Part shown: one piece after another, positions 1 to 8,715 of the stretch
Layout: each line of letters opens with the position of its first letter
How positions within the stretch are numbered: position 1 is the stretch's first letter
NCBI GenBank assembly: GCA_963782475.1
Contig: CAWAJW010000013.1
Span: 62,001 to 126,000, forward strand
From: CAVQBP01 sp963782475
Lineage (GTDB): Bacteria > Bacteroidota > Ignavibacteria > Ignavibacteriales > Ignavibacteriaceae
Reading direction: 5' to 3'
DNA: 64,000 nucleotides
Position numbers and translations under genes: made by a program
The notes under the pieces: model-generated
The model's input: the letters and a program-made list of their open reading frames with translations, nothing else
Database searches by the model: none
What the model was told of the DNA's origin: nothing

Positions 1-90
1 AAATCTGTTACATTGAAAAAGCTCAGAGGAAATATTGATGAAATAGATAAAAAAATTCTATTATTGTTAAATGAAAATCTGTTTCTGCGG
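1..90 (+). other. Possible remnant of a chorismate mutase-like N-terminus at the window edge
   Basis: Frame 1 on the plus strand is open from the first base and reads LKKLRGNIDEIDKKILLLLN. This resembles the first helix of AroQ-type chorismate mutases (pattern L..LR..ID.ID..IL.LL). After about base 75 the resemblance stops and the frame runs antisense into the 3' end of the regulator gene before ending at 174. It is either the end of a decayed gene entering from the left or a chance match. Confidence is low because the stretch is short and its start is outside the window. Confidence 0.18.
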
Positions 91-95
91 AAGAA

Positions 96-2621
96 TTATT
101 TATTATTAATCCTGTTTCTTCTAAAATCCATAGGTGTACATCCATACAATTCAAGAAAAGATTTGGTAAAGTAAGATTGCGAACTAAAGCCGACTTTATA
201 GGCAATTTCTGCTATATTGCCCGCATCCTGCTTGATTAAATCGGCAGCTCTTTGAAGCCGGTAGGAACGTATATACTCACTTGTAGATTTATTAGTAATT
301 GCTTTAATTTTCCTATGAACCTGGGTTCTGCTCATTCCGATTTCTTTACAAAGATTTTCAACACTGAACTCTTCATCTTCAATATTTTTCTCAATAATTC
401 CTGTCAGTTTTTCAATAAAGATTTTTTGAGTTGAGGGGACGATTACTTCCATTGGTTTTAGGATCATTTCAGACTGAAATTTTTCCCTCATCTGCTTTCT
501 AACACGGATGAGATTTACTACCCTTGTTCTCAATTCATCAGTATTAAACGGTTTTATTAAATAGTCATCGGCCCCTGTTTCTAATCCTTCAATTTTATTT
601 TCCAGCGAAGCTTTTGCAGTTAAGAGTATTACCGGGATATGATTGGTTTTTATATTTGATTTTAGTTCTTTACAAAGCTGATAACCATCCTTTTTAGGCA
701 TCATAATATCACTTATCACTAAATCGGGGATAATATCTTCGGCAAGCTTAACTCCTTTTTCACCGTCGACCGCTTCAATAACCGAATAACCATTTTCGAG
801 CTGCTCACAAATAAAATTCCTCAAATCAAAATTATCTTCAACAACTAAAATAATGCTTGATTCCCCCGAAAGAGGTTTCATTTTAATTTCTTTTTTCAAT
901 TCAGGCTTTCCTGTGTCAATAAATAAATTGTGCTCTGCAGCTTCCACACCGCTATTATCATAAGTTATTTGATCCGGTGCAAAATGACTGTCCCCTAACA
1001 GAATTTTAATTTTAATGACAGTCTCGCTGCCATTACTTTCCGCCTTAACATCACCATGATGCAGTTCCATAAACTCCTTCACTAATGCAAGCCCTATACC
1101 GGTTCCATCATGTATCCTGGTTGAATTGGTATCTACCTGATAAAACCGGTCAAAGATATGTAATAAGTGTTTTTCATCTATTCCAATTCCGCTGTTTCTT
1201 ATTTTTACTTCGGCATAATTAATATGAGAGTTTAGATCAATAAAAATATTTTCTCCTTCCGGTGTAAATTTAAAAGCATTAGAAAGAAGATTGTAAATAA
1301 CGGTTTCCATTTTATCACGGTCAATGTATATTAATATTTCCTTCATTTCGTATGCTATGGACAATGGTAATTCATTAAACCGAAAATTAATTTTACGCTG
1401 TTCGGCGAGAGAAATAAATGAGGAAGCTGTTCTTCTGATAAACTTTACAAGATCTGTTTTTTGTACCCGGATTTTAGCACCTCCTGATTCAAGCTTTGAT
1501 AATTCGAGCATCTGATTTATCAAATGCAGCAGTCTCTTCGCATTTTTTTTCATAATATTAAAATCAGAGAATTCGTTTCCGGGTTCTTTTAAATATCTTT
1601 CAAGAATCCCTAAAATTATTGTTAACGGTGTACGGAATTCATGTGAAATATTTGCAAAAAATCTGGATTTGAGATGATCGAGCTCTTTCAGCTTTTCTGT
1701 CTGTTCCCTGATTATAGCAGTCCTTTCCAAAATTATATTTTCCAGCTGATGCGTCCTTTTTTCTAATTGATTAACCCGAATCTTAACAATAGAAGAAACA
1801 GCTGCCCCAATGAATAAAATATAAAGCAGATATGCCCACCATGTTTGAAACCAAGGGGGTAATATTTCAAAAGCAAACTTGTCTTCTGAACTTAGACGGT
1901 TATAAATGTTTTTAGCCCGGATATGAAAAACATATTTCCCTGCCGGAAGGCCTGTATAATCCTTATCGGTTTTGGAAAACCAATTAGTCCAATTATTATC
2001 GTAGCCCTCGAGCTTCACCTGGAAGAAATTGTTTGAAGGGTCATCATAACTGGATGCGGTAAATTCAAAACGTAAAGAATTATTTTTATATTCTATTTCC
2101 GGCTCAGAAAAATCCGGTGAAATATTACCCATATAGAAAACAGAATCAATGGAAATTTCAGTTACTTTCCGAATCAAAGCGGAAAAATCATAATCATTTT
2201 TACTAATACCGGGAAAATATCTTGCAATCCCCTCTGACCCGCCAACCCAAACAACTCCGTTTTCTTCCGGATAAATGAAATATGAATGACCAAGATCATT
2301 AATTCTCGAAAACATTTTTTTCTGCCAAATATATTTCACTTTTGTAACCGGGGCTATCAAACCCGGGAAAGTCTTCCCATTTCTTTTTACAATTATCCAG
2401 ATATTTCCATTATTATCTTCATGCATGAAATCAATTTCGCACGATGAATCGGCAAATATTTTTCCAAAAGTTGTATCCGGTAAGAAATGTTTGGTTGCAG
2501 CGTCAAAGTATTTCAGTCCTTTTATAGTCGCGATTACGATTTTGCCATCGACCGGGACAGGAATAACCTGGCCAGACGGGATACCGTCCTTTTTTCCGTA
2601 ATGTGTGAGTTTAACTTCCAT
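96..2621 (-). CDS. Hybrid two-component sensor/regulator (HTCS), C-terminal part: Y_Y_Y, kinase, receiver, AraC HTH
   Basis: This 841-residue frame carries the end of a beta-propeller (1-145), a Y_Y_Y domain (about 185-250), one membrane segment (about 260-280), a short coiled coil, HisKA with phospho-acceptor H327 in SHEFRTP, a HATPase with NLLSNAFKF and GTGIGLALV, a receiver domain (phospho-acceptor D638, T668, K690) and an AraC-type HTH (about 750-835). HTCS proteins sense glycan fragments in the periplasm and activate transcription in the cytoplasm. The frame lacks a signal peptide and begins in mid-propeller. The ATG is 17 bases after the stop of the upstream frame at 2639-4147, which holds the missing half. 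One extra base in the four-A run at 2641-2644 (plus strand) would join them into a protein of about 1,350 residues. The two frames should be read as one frameshifted gene. Confidence 0.9.
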   Translation of the reverse strand: MEVKLTHYGKKDGIPSGQVIPVPVDGKIVIATIKGLKYFDAATKHFLPDTTFGKIFADSSCEIDFMHEDNNGNIWIIVKRNGKTFPGLIAPVTKVKYIWQKKMFSRINDLGHSYFIYPEENGVVWVGGSEGIARYFPGISKNDYDFSALIRKVTEISIDSVFYMGNISPDFSEPEIEYKNNSLRFEFTASSYDDPSNNFFQVKLEGYDNNWTNWFSKTDKDYTGLPAGKYVFHIRAKNIYNRLSSEDKFAFEILPPWFQTWWAYLLYILFIGAAVSSIVKIRVNQLEKRTHQLENIILERTAIIREQTEKLKELDHLKSRFFANISHEFRTPLTIILGILERYLKEPGNEFSDFNIMKKNAKRLLHLINQMLELSKLESGGAKIRVQKTDLVKFIRRTASSFISLAEQRKINFRFNELPLSIAYEMKEILIYIDRDKMETVIYNLLSNAFKFTPEGENIFIDLNSHINYAEVKIRNSGIGIDEKHLLHIFDRFYQVDTNSTRIHDGTGIGLALVKEFMELHHGDVKAESNGSETVIKIKILLGDSHFAPDQITYDNSGVEAAEHNLFIDTGKPELKKEIKMKPLSGESSIILVVEDNFDLRNFICEQLENGYSVIEAVDGEKGVKLAEDIIPDLVISDIMMPKKDGYQLCKELKSNIKTNHIPVILLTAKASLENKIEGLETGADDYLIKPFNTDELRTRVVNLIRVRKQMREKFQSEMILKPMEVIVPSTQKIFIEKLTGIIEKNIEDEEFSVENLCKEIGMSRTQVHRKIKAITNKSTSEYIRSYRLQRAADLIKQDAGNIAEIAYKVGFSSQSYFTKSFLELYGCTPMDFRRNRINNK

Positions 2622-2638
2622 TTCGGGTTTGCCCGCGT

Positions 2639-4147
2639 TTAAAAGTTCATTTTAATGACTGCTTTAAATAAACCTTCAAAGTCGGTTCCCAGCCAGAGTG
2701 AACCATCAGGATTTTCACTAACAGCTATTATACGAAGGTTAATCCCGGGAACCGGTGGTATTTCAACCCACTTATTATCAATATATTCTAAGCCTGCAAA
2801 ACCTTCAATTAACGGTACATATACCCTGTTTGTGTCTATCTTTGAATGGAATAACCGCTTGGTAGGAAAGTCACTAATTTTAATTGCTTTAGAACCATTG
2901 ATTTCATAAACAGCACTTTGTGTGCCGGCAAGTAGTTTATTTGCTGCCGCAGCCAAAGAAAAAGATAAAGTATTTATACCGCTAACCGGTTTAAATTTCT
3001 GAAAAGGGAATGCATTTTTATCCAGGAAATATATTCCTCGTTCAGCAGTAGAATAAAGGATCCCGTTATACCGAATTATCGATTCAACAAAACTATCCAT
3101 CCCGGAAACATCTCTAAAGCGGGAATATGAAGAGGGTGTTTCAACTCTTGCAATACCGTTGTTTAAGGCTAACCATAAGCTGCCTTGCCGATCTGCAATA
3201 ATATTAAGGACCAATTCATTGCGTAATCCCGAAGCTTTATTGATAATCTGGCAGAGCCTGCCGTATTTATCTAGGATTATAATCCCGTGGCCTGTTCCAA
3301 ATACAAGAAAGCCACCCGGAAGGCTTTTTCCAAAGTAGATTTTATTTTTAAGCAGAAAATTATCAGCTTCTGTTCTAAATTTCCTAATATTTTTCCCATT
3401 ATAAATAAACAGACCATAGGCAAAAGTGGAGATTATAAAACTGGATTTGTTATATGGAAACATCCTGCTTATTTTCTTTTCAGCAAATAGATTTCCGCCT
3501 ATTACAGGCAGTAAAGAATCTCTAGTCATTTTAGATAAGCCAATATTATGCTGTTCAACGAATAAAGTATTATTAAAGATAAAGTAAGCATCAAATTGAT
3601 TTTTAGAACTCCATACTTTAACTTTATTGTTGCATAGAAGGAAAAGCAGATTTCTTGTTCTAAAATATATGGTATCCTTATTAGATGTAATCTCATAAAC
3701 ATCATGAAAGCCCCGGTATTGTTCCGGCAATTTATTAATAAGAGAAACAAATCTTAATTCACCCTTTTTATCAGGAATCAAATAACCAAAATCTCCTTCT
3801 GCCCCGACATAAACCGTATCATTTACCAGGCACAGAGATCGGGCAAGAGTTTTATTAGCTGTCGGAATTAAACGCCAGGTTACACCGTCATGTACTAATA
3901 CCCCTTTGTTGTTACCGAAATAGATAAGTCCGCGTTTATCCTGCACAATTGAAAAATTCTGTATTTCAGCATTATAATCTGTAGGACTAAAGTTCTGAAT
4001 ATATGGGATACCGTTTTCCTTCCATTGAAGAGAAAATTGCTTTTTGTAGGCACCAGTATTTATAATATTTACCTGTTGTGCAAAGTTTTGAAATATAAAA
4101 ATGATTAAGAAGAGAAAAATTTTAGAAAAATGAATTAATCTCATCAA
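2639..4147 (-). CDS. HTCS, N-terminal part: signal peptide and two-component-regulator propeller
   Basis: The 502 residues begin with a signal peptide (basic MMRLIHFSK, then a hydrophobic stretch ending near FAQ, residue 24). Propeller blades follow, recognisable by repeated patterns such as 'DKRGLIYFGNNKGV', 'DRQGSLWLALNNGI' and 'NPDGSLWLGTDFEG'. This is the periplasmic ligand-binding half of an HTCS. It ends abruptly at MNF-stop, and the next blade plus all signalling domains continue in the -1 frame at 96-2621. Read through the stop with one base added, the sequence runs MNFLNAGKPEMEVKLTHYG, a smooth junction. Alone, this product would be a secreted propeller with no output domain. Confidence 0.88.
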   Translation of the reverse strand: MMRLIHFSKIFLFLIIFIFQNFAQQVNIINTGAYKKQFSLQWKENGIPYIQNFSPTDYNAEIQNFSIVQDKRGLIYFGNNKGVLVHDGVTWRLIPTANKTLARSLCLVNDTVYVGAEGDFGYLIPDKKGELRFVSLINKLPEQYRGFHDVYEITSNKDTIYFRTRNLLFLLCNNKVKVWSSKNQFDAYFIFNNTLFVEQHNIGLSKMTRDSLLPVIGGNLFAEKKISRMFPYNKSSFIISTFAYGLFIYNGKNIRKFRTEADNFLLKNKIYFGKSLPGGFLVFGTGHGIIILDKYGRLCQIINKASGLRNELVLNIIADRQGSLWLALNNGIARVETPSSYSRFRDVSGMDSFVESIIRYNGILYSTAERGIYFLDKNAFPFQKFKPVSGINTLSFSLAAAANKLLAGTQSAVYEINGSKAIKISDFPTKRLFHSKIDTNRVYVPLIEGFAGLEYIDNKWVEIPPVPGINLRIIAVSENPDGSLWLGTDFEGLFKAVIKMNF

Positions 4148-4372
4148 AAACTTAGAATTTTTGTTAATGACTATGAAGGATATACTAATTAAATAATTTT
4201 AATCATCAGTAGCAAGAGGAGGCTTTTTAGATGTGTTTTGGATATTGGGATAAATGATAAAGTAGAAGAGCGGAAAGTTTAGAAAATCGGAAGATAGGAA
4301 GAAGGAGCGGTTACCTTTTTCCTTTAGAATTAAAAATTCATCTTAATCCGCAATTCCTGTAAGTTATCATAT

Positions 4373-4525
4373 TACACGCTATCGGAAATACCTGAAGAAA
4401 AATTTATTAGTCCCGCTTACACTTCCAACTGGGGAGTAGAATATTGCATCGATGCAATGCTTGAACATGCTGTCATGCATCCGATTAGGCATGAATTCCA
4501 ATTAAGAAATTTAATTATAAATTAA
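4373..4525 (+). pseudogene. C-terminal remnant of a DinB-like/maleylpyruvate-isomerase-fold protein
   Basis: In a 540-base gap one plus-strand frame reads SEIPEEKFISPAYTSNWGVE and then a stretch with LEHAVMHPIRHEFQL before a stop at 4523-4525. The H..MHP.RH.FQL pattern is typical of the last helix of DinB-superfamily proteins, whose histidines bind metal. No start codon or N-terminal three-quarters is present; the frame is closed by a stop at 4331. I read it as the tail of a deleted gene. The family assignment comes from the motif only. Confidence 0.35.
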
Positions 4526-4549
4526 ACGGATTGATCAAAAAAATAATGA

Positions 4550-4649
4550 TTAACTCATATTACGCAGGAAATTCTTAATCTTGCTCTTATTCTTAATCTT
4601 ACTCGATTTTTATCACAATTATGAGTAGGATTATGATTAATATTAAGAC
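4550..4649 (+). repeat. Dispersed ~100-bp palindromic repeat, copy A
   Basis: This stretch, starting TTAACTCATATTACGCAGG, is about 88% identical by eye to the reverse complement of 8473-8571. Its two arms, rich in CTTAATCTTACTC and GAGTA..ATGATTAA, are imperfect inverted repeats around a short centre with TATCAC. It has no coding capacity and lies between the DinB-like remnant and the methyltransferase gene. It looks like a MITE- or REP-type intergenic element. Confidence 0.6.
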
Positions 4650-4684
4650 TGATGTGTAGCATAGCAAATTAATTAAAAAGTGAA

Positions 4685-5311
4685 TTAAGCTTTACGAAAA
4701 AGCAAAGTCAATATCCTTGGAATAGCCGTTCTGTCATCATTATCAAACAATTCATTTATATCCGCAATTTTATAATCATGCTTTTCGGCACCCTGAACAA
4801 AATCCGAAATATTATGATTAAAACATTTTAAAACTTCAATTCCTTTTTTCGTTTCGAACCTTGCTTTGGTTCCTGAATATTGTTTGAAAGGATGAAGCTC
4901 GCCAATATATACATGTCCGCCGGGAGCTGTTGCTTTTGAAGCTTCTTTAAAAATATGATCTAGATTTTCAATATGCTCAAGGACAAGGCTAAAGCTTAAA
5001 AGATCAAATTTATTTTTTATAAAATTCCACTCTTGTGTTATATCAGCCTGAATGAATTTAACTTTGCCGGATACTACTCTTTTTTTTGCTTTTTCAAGCA
5101 TTTTTTCCGAAAAGTCAACCGCGGTAATCTGTTTTACTCTGGTTATAAGCCATTCGGTATTTTTCCCTGTGCCGCAGCCGATTTCCAAACATGAATTAAA
5201 ATTAATATCTGCTAGACTTGTTCGCAATGCTTTCGCTTCAAGGTCCCGGGTTTTATTAGAGCTGGTATCGTATTGTTTAGACCAAATATCGTAAGCTTTC
5301 TTTATATCCAT
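4685..5311 (-). CDS. Class I SAM-dependent methyltransferase
   Basis: The protein has 208 residues. The SAM-binding motif I is LEIGCGTGKN (about 41-50), followed by the acidic end of strand 2 (TAVDFSEKML), QADITQ, and the post-motif region LLSFSLVLEHIENL. This is the Methyltransf_11/25 layout for small-molecule methyltransferases, with a GGHVYIGELHPF segment after motif III. The substrate cannot be read from sequence. It lies 5 bp downstream of a VOC gene and 400 bp downstream of an arylamine N-acetyltransferase on the same strand, so the three probably form one transcript (NAT-VOC-methyltransferase). All three families modify small molecules. Confidence 0.85.
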   Translation of the reverse strand: MDIKKAYDIWSKQYDTSSNKTRDLEAKALRTSLADINFNSCLEIGCGTGKNTEWLITRVKQITAVDFSEKMLEKAKKRVVSGKVKFIQADITQEWNFIKNKFDLLSFSLVLEHIENLDHIFKEASKATAPGGHVYIGELHPFKQYSGTKARFETKKGIEVLKCFNHNISDFVQGAEKHDYKIADINELFDNDDRTAIPRILTLLFRKA

Positions 5312-5316
5312 AAACT

Positions 5317-5691
5317 TTATGCAGGTTCCTGGTATATCCCTATTATATTGCCGGCAGGATCACAGAACCTTGCGGTAATTTCCGGGTAATCTTTGCCAAT
5401 CGGCTGCACGATTTTCCCGCCGTTAGCAATAATTTTTTCGATGATCAATTCGGCTCTATCTACCATTATATAGATTAAAATCCCAACCTCCGCAGTTGGT
5501 TTTCTTCCCGTTGTCCAGGTACCGCTTACTTCACCAACACCATCATCAAAAGCAACAGAGCCGTCTCCTCTTTTCCTGATCTTCCATCCAAATACTTTTT
5601 GATAAAAGGAGGAGGAAGCATCAATATCAGCAGCCGGGATTTCAAGGTAACAAATTTTCCCGTTTCCTGTAGTTGGAGGATTATTTCCCAT
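5317..5691 (-). CDS. VOC-family (glyoxalase-fold) protein
   Basis: The 124-residue protein has the paired beta-alpha-beta-beta-beta pattern of the vicinal-oxygen-chelate superfamily. The first module starts at 'KICYLEIPAADIDASSSFYQ' with 'VFGWKI'; the second ends in 'ARFCDPAGNIIGIYQEP', where the final E is a usual metal-ligand position. Members include glyoxalase I, dioxygenases and antibiotic-binding resistance proteins, so the reaction is unknown. It is translated just ahead of the methyltransferase (5 bp gap) and 26 bp after the N-acetyltransferase. Confidence 0.85.
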   Translation of the reverse strand: MGNNPPTTGNGKICYLEIPAADIDASSSFYQKVFGWKIRKRGDGSVAFDDGVGEVSGTWTTGRKPTAEVGILIYIMVDRAELIIEKIIANGGKIVQPIGKDYPEITARFCDPAGNIIGIYQEPA

Positions 5692-5717
5692 TTAGACCTC
5701 AAAAGATTTTAAATTTA

Positions 5718-6503
5718 TTATATCTCAATATTAAAATATTTTTTCAAATAAAAATTGAATTCATCTTTGCTTTCAAAAGAAATTTTGTCTTTTGAATCGC
5801 TTTCTGTGATTGTTAATGAATTATTGCTTAATGTAATTCTTCCTGTTTCCGTTGCAATTGTGCAGAGCATCCCGGTTCTAAAACTTGAAGTGGGGCTGTC
5901 CTGCTGAAAGTCGCACATATCCTGGTAATCATCCAATTTTTTTGGTGATAATGAAAAAGAATACTGGGGTACCCAGCTGTTTCCATTTTCAAGGAGGAGT
6001 TCGAGAGAATTATTCCCTCTTTCAATTTTATAATGACCGCTGATATCATTAACTTCCCCGCCGCCGATTTCTATAGGTATACGAAATGAATCTCCAAACC
6101 CGACATCAACAAGATAATATTTATCTATTTTGGAAAAATGAACAAGCAAGGTCATATGGTCGAAATCGGGACCGAATTCATTTTTCTTAGAATTAAAAAC
6201 ACGTGCGGATAACATATCTACTTTAAATCCTAAAGAAGTAAGAAGCCAATGAAAAAGCCCGTTCAATTCATAGCAGAAACCGCCTCGCCTTGTTGGAATT
6301 ATCTTTTTATAAATTTTATTAATGTCCAGCTCAATTCTTTTTTGCGGAATATCCAGGTCTTCAAAAGGAATTGAAAGCAGATGACGACTCTGAAGTTCCG
6401 ATAGAAATTCCAAAGAAGGATTTTTTATTTTTTCAATTCCTATTCTATTTAAGTACGATTCTAATTTTAGACTATTTTCAGGTGAGTTAATAATATCAGT
6501 CAT
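5718..6503 (-). CDS. Arylamine N-acetyltransferase (NAT)
   Basis: The 261-residue protein matches the usual NAT length. The Cys-His-Asp triad is visible: C77 in RRGGFCYELN, H116 in DFDHMTLLV and D133 in YLVDVGFGDS. NATs move the acetyl group of acetyl-CoA onto aromatic amines and hydrazines and sometimes act in secondary metabolism. The RRGGFCYE loop and PFEDLDIP segment near residue 46 are also family hallmarks. It is the first gene of a probable three-gene minus-strand transcript with the VOC and methyltransferase genes. A gap of about 260 bp separates it from the divergent NTF2-like gene at 6766 and presumably holds both promoters. Confidence 0.92.
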   Translation of the reverse strand: MTDIINSPENSLKLESYLNRIGIEKIKNPSLEFLSELQSRHLLSIPFEDLDIPQKRIELDINKIYKKIIPTRRGGFCYELNGLFHWLLTSLGFKVDMLSARVFNSKKNEFGPDFDHMTLLVHFSKIDKYYLVDVGFGDSFRIPIEIGGGEVNDISGHYKIERGNNSLELLLENGNSWVPQYSFSLSPKKLDDYQDMCDFQQDSPTSSFRTGMLCTIATETGRITLSNNSLTITESDSKDKISFESKDEFNFYLKKYFNIEI

Positions 6504-6765
6504 AATAATAAATATTAATGATATATTGGCTTATTAAATCAGGGTGGAAAAATAGTAAACTTCAATTAATTAAAAAATAATGAAGATCATATTTATTAAA
6601 TACAATTCTTCTTATGTTCGATTAAGAAAAATACAGGGAGTCAAAAAGAGTACTAAATAAAAGAAGATACAAAAACGTTAAATTATCGTATGAAAAATTT
6701 AATTTGTAATTCCCTTATATAAATCCCTTTGAAGAGAAATAATTAAAGAAAGGAAGGAAAGTACC

Positions 6766-7134
6766 ATGACAACAAAAGAACTTCTGGATAAATATTATAA
6801 AGGCTTTGCTGAAAAAAAAGGCTGGGAATCAGTTATTGCCGATGATTTCAAATTTACCGGCGGAGACATGACAAAAACCAATCCAATTGTCGGCAAGTCA
6901 GCATATATTGAAGTTATAAATCGATTTGGAAAATTGTTTAAGAACATGAGAGTTAAAGAGATGATCATTGATGGTGATCGAGCCTGCGTGATTGGGAATT
7001 ACGATTATCTATTTCCAAATGGCAAGAACATCAATGGTGATGTCGCAGAAATATGGGGAGTAAAAAATGACAAGCTTGATTCATTAACAATATTTTTTGA
7101 TACGCTTACATTTGATATAATGACAAAAAAATAA
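6766..7134 (+). CDS. NTF2/SnoaL-like protein
   Basis: A 122-residue protein with the cone-shaped NTF2 fold pattern: an N-terminal helix (KELLDKYYKGFAEKKGWESV), DDFKFTGG, then strands with 'MIIDGDRACVIGNYDYLFPN' and 'GDVAEIWGVKNDKLDSLTIF'. Such proteins are small cyclases, isomerases or orphan ligand-binding proteins, and no catalytic residues can be assigned. A good ribosome site (GAAAGGAAGGAAAG) lies before the ATG. It is the first of four NTF2-like genes in the window (also 20218, 22217 and 36031). Confidence 0.82.
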   Translation: MTTKELLDKYYKGFAEKKGWESVIADDFKFTGGDMTKTNPIVGKSAYIEVINRFGKLFKNMRVKEMIIDGDRACVIGNYDYLFPNGKNINGDVAEIWGVKNDKLDSLTIFFDTLTFDIMTKK

Positions 7135-7205
7135 AATTGCATTATCAGATTATTTTTACGGAACTTATAAATATTTACTTTCAATTTCAGAAAAAAAATT
7201 TCGTA

Positions 7206-8438
7206 CTAAAGTTTTAATTTATCAATTTTCTTTTGAATTGAATTTTTGTCAGTCTCAGTTTTTGCGAGCAGGAGTGCCATTTGAAAATTTTGTTTTGCTT
7301 TCTGATTATCAATACCGGAATAAAGTTCTCCAAGCAGCGTAAAATAAAAATGATTGTCTGCCAATTTTAGTTTTTCAGCTTCACTAATTGCTTCTTCTTT
7401 ACCGTTTGCTTTTGAAAGTGCATAGGTCCTGTTAAGTGCCGCAATAGGGGAATATTCGATCTGAAGAAGCTGATTGTAAAGCTGTAGAATATTTTCCCAT
7501 TTCTCCTTTGAATCGTTTTTTTGTGTATGCCAGTAGGCTATTGCAGCTTCAAGGTGATATTTTGAAATTTTATTTCCTCCGGCAGAGCAGCTGAGAAAAT
7601 AACCTCCTTTACTAATCAGGTCAGAATCCCACAAAGCTGTATCCTGCTCTTCATATATTATCATTTCACCGTTTTCATTAAAGCGCGCTTCAAATCTTGA
7701 AGCATGAAAACACATAAGAGAAAGGAGTGCATTTACCTGCGGCCTGTTTGTAAATTGGTTTTCAATTAGCATATAACATAAACGCATTGCATCAAGGCAA
7801 AGATCTTTTCGAAGAGTTTTATTTTGACTGACTGAGTAATAACCTTCATTAAATAATAAGTAAATTGTTCTTAACACAATTTCTAATCGCTCATCAATTT
7901 CGGCGGGACCGGGAAGCTCAATTTTAACTTTTTCCTGTCTCAGCTTTTCTTTGGCCCTGAATAATCTTTTATTAATTGTTTCCTTGTTTGTTAAAAAAGC
8001 ATCTGCTATTTCTTCAATCCCGAAGCCGCAAAGAATACGAAGAGACAACCCGATTTGTGATTCCGGTGAAATAGAAGGATGGCAAATTGCAAACATCATC
8101 TCCAGCTGACTGTCATTTATATTCTGCGGCGATAAATCTATTTCCTGCTCAAAATAATTTGACATATCATTTTTTAATTCAGGTATAATTTTATTTTCGA
8201 ATGTAGAATTGCGCAGTAAATAATTTTTTGCCTTGTTCTTAGCAACTTTGTAAAGCCAAGCAGCAGGATTTGCCGGTATTCCCTTCATGCCCCACGTTTC
8301 TGCTGCAGTCAAAAAAGTATCGCCGGCAATATCTTCGGCAATTTCTATTTGATCAAACCCAAACCGTCTGCAGAGAACAGACACAATTTTTCTGTACTCG
8401 GTTCTGAAGAGATGCGGTATAAGTTCCTGTTCAGGCAT
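7206..8438 (-). CDS. ECF42-type RNA polymerase sigma factor with C-terminal TPR-like extension
   Basis: The 410 residues are far longer than a classic ECF sigma factor. Region 2 is at about 10-80 (AEDIAGDTFLTAAETWGMKG, AAWLYKVAKNKAKNYL) and region 4 at about 115-170 (LRILCGFGIEEIADAFLT). A DUF6596-like segment (about 180-280, LRTIYLLFNEGYY) and a helical TPR-like tail (300-400) follow. This layout is that of the ECF42 group, whose genes sit beside a DGPF/YciI gene. The DGPF gene is upstream here at 8716-9057. ECF42 factors usually lack an anti-sigma factor and are thought to be controlled through the C-terminal extension; the signal is unknown. A palindromic repeat and a gene remnant now separate it from its partner. 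Confidence 0.9.
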   Translation of the reverse strand: MPEQELIPHLFRTEYRKIVSVLCRRFGFDQIEIAEDIAGDTFLTAAETWGMKGIPANPAAWLYKVAKNKAKNYLLRNSTFENKIIPELKNDMSNYFEQEIDLSPQNINDSQLEMMFAICHPSISPESQIGLSLRILCGFGIEEIADAFLTNKETINKRLFRAKEKLRQEKVKIELPGPAEIDERLEIVLRTIYLLFNEGYYSVSQNKTLRKDLCLDAMRLCYMLIENQFTNRPQVNALLSLMCFHASRFEARFNENGEMIIYEEQDTALWDSDLISKGGYFLSCSAGGNKISKYHLEAAIAYWHTQKNDSKEKWENILQLYNQLLQIEYSPIAALNRTYALSKANGKEEAISEAEKLKLADNHFYFTLLGELYSGIDNQKAKQNFQMALLLAKTETDKNSIQKKIDKLKL

Positions 8439-8472
8439 ATCAATATTACTTAAATAGTTATCTTAGGTACCG

Positions 8473-8571
8473 GTCTTAATCTTAATCATACTCTTACTCA
8501 TAATCGTGATAGAATTCGAGTAAGATTAGAATAAGAGTAAGATTAAGAATTTTCTGTGTAACATGAGTTAA
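8473..8571 (-). repeat. Dispersed ~100-bp palindromic repeat, copy B
   Basis: Reverse complement of copy A at 4550-4649, with the same ends (GTCTTAAT at one edge, ATGAGTTAA at the other) and a few single-base differences and indels. The two arms, CTTAATCTTACTC on one side and GAGTAAGAGTATGATTAAG on the other, can fold into a long imperfect hairpin. It sits 34 bp upstream of the sigma-factor start, in the space where the ECF42-DGPF pair is normally contiguous, so it was probably inserted there or may act as a transcript-processing hairpin. Confidence 0.6.
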
Positions 8572-8609
8572 ATATTAATTCTAATAAATTAAAGCTATAG
8601 TCATTTGAT

Positions 8610-8711
8610 TCAACCACAGGGATTTATATCGACAACCGGCGTTCCATCAATAGCTTCCATCGGTCCGACATATAGTCTGTTTGAATTTAATATAATCAAA
8701 TTATGTTTTAA
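8610..8711 (-). pseudogene. C-terminal remnant of a TrmO/TsaA-like protein
   Basis: The minus strand reads RLYVGPMEAIDGTPVVDINP before a stop at 8610-8612. The 'IDGTPV.DI.P' pattern is the conserved C-terminal core motif of TsaA/TrmO tRNA methyltransferases (usually DGTPVLDIKPY). No N-terminal part exists, because a stop lies just upstream at about 8712 and the DGPF gene follows. This is a fragment of a lost gene stranded between the sigma factor and its DGPF partner. Confidence 0.4.
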
Positions 8712-8715
8712 TTAT

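Noticed and set aside
2633..2650. Programmed -1 frameshift at TTTTAAAC in the HTCS (minus strand)
   Set aside because: The slippery heptamer TTTAAAC is present, but its zero-frame phasing is that of the downstream frame. Ribosomes in the upstream frame would have to slip at C-TTT-TAA, which does not re-pair.
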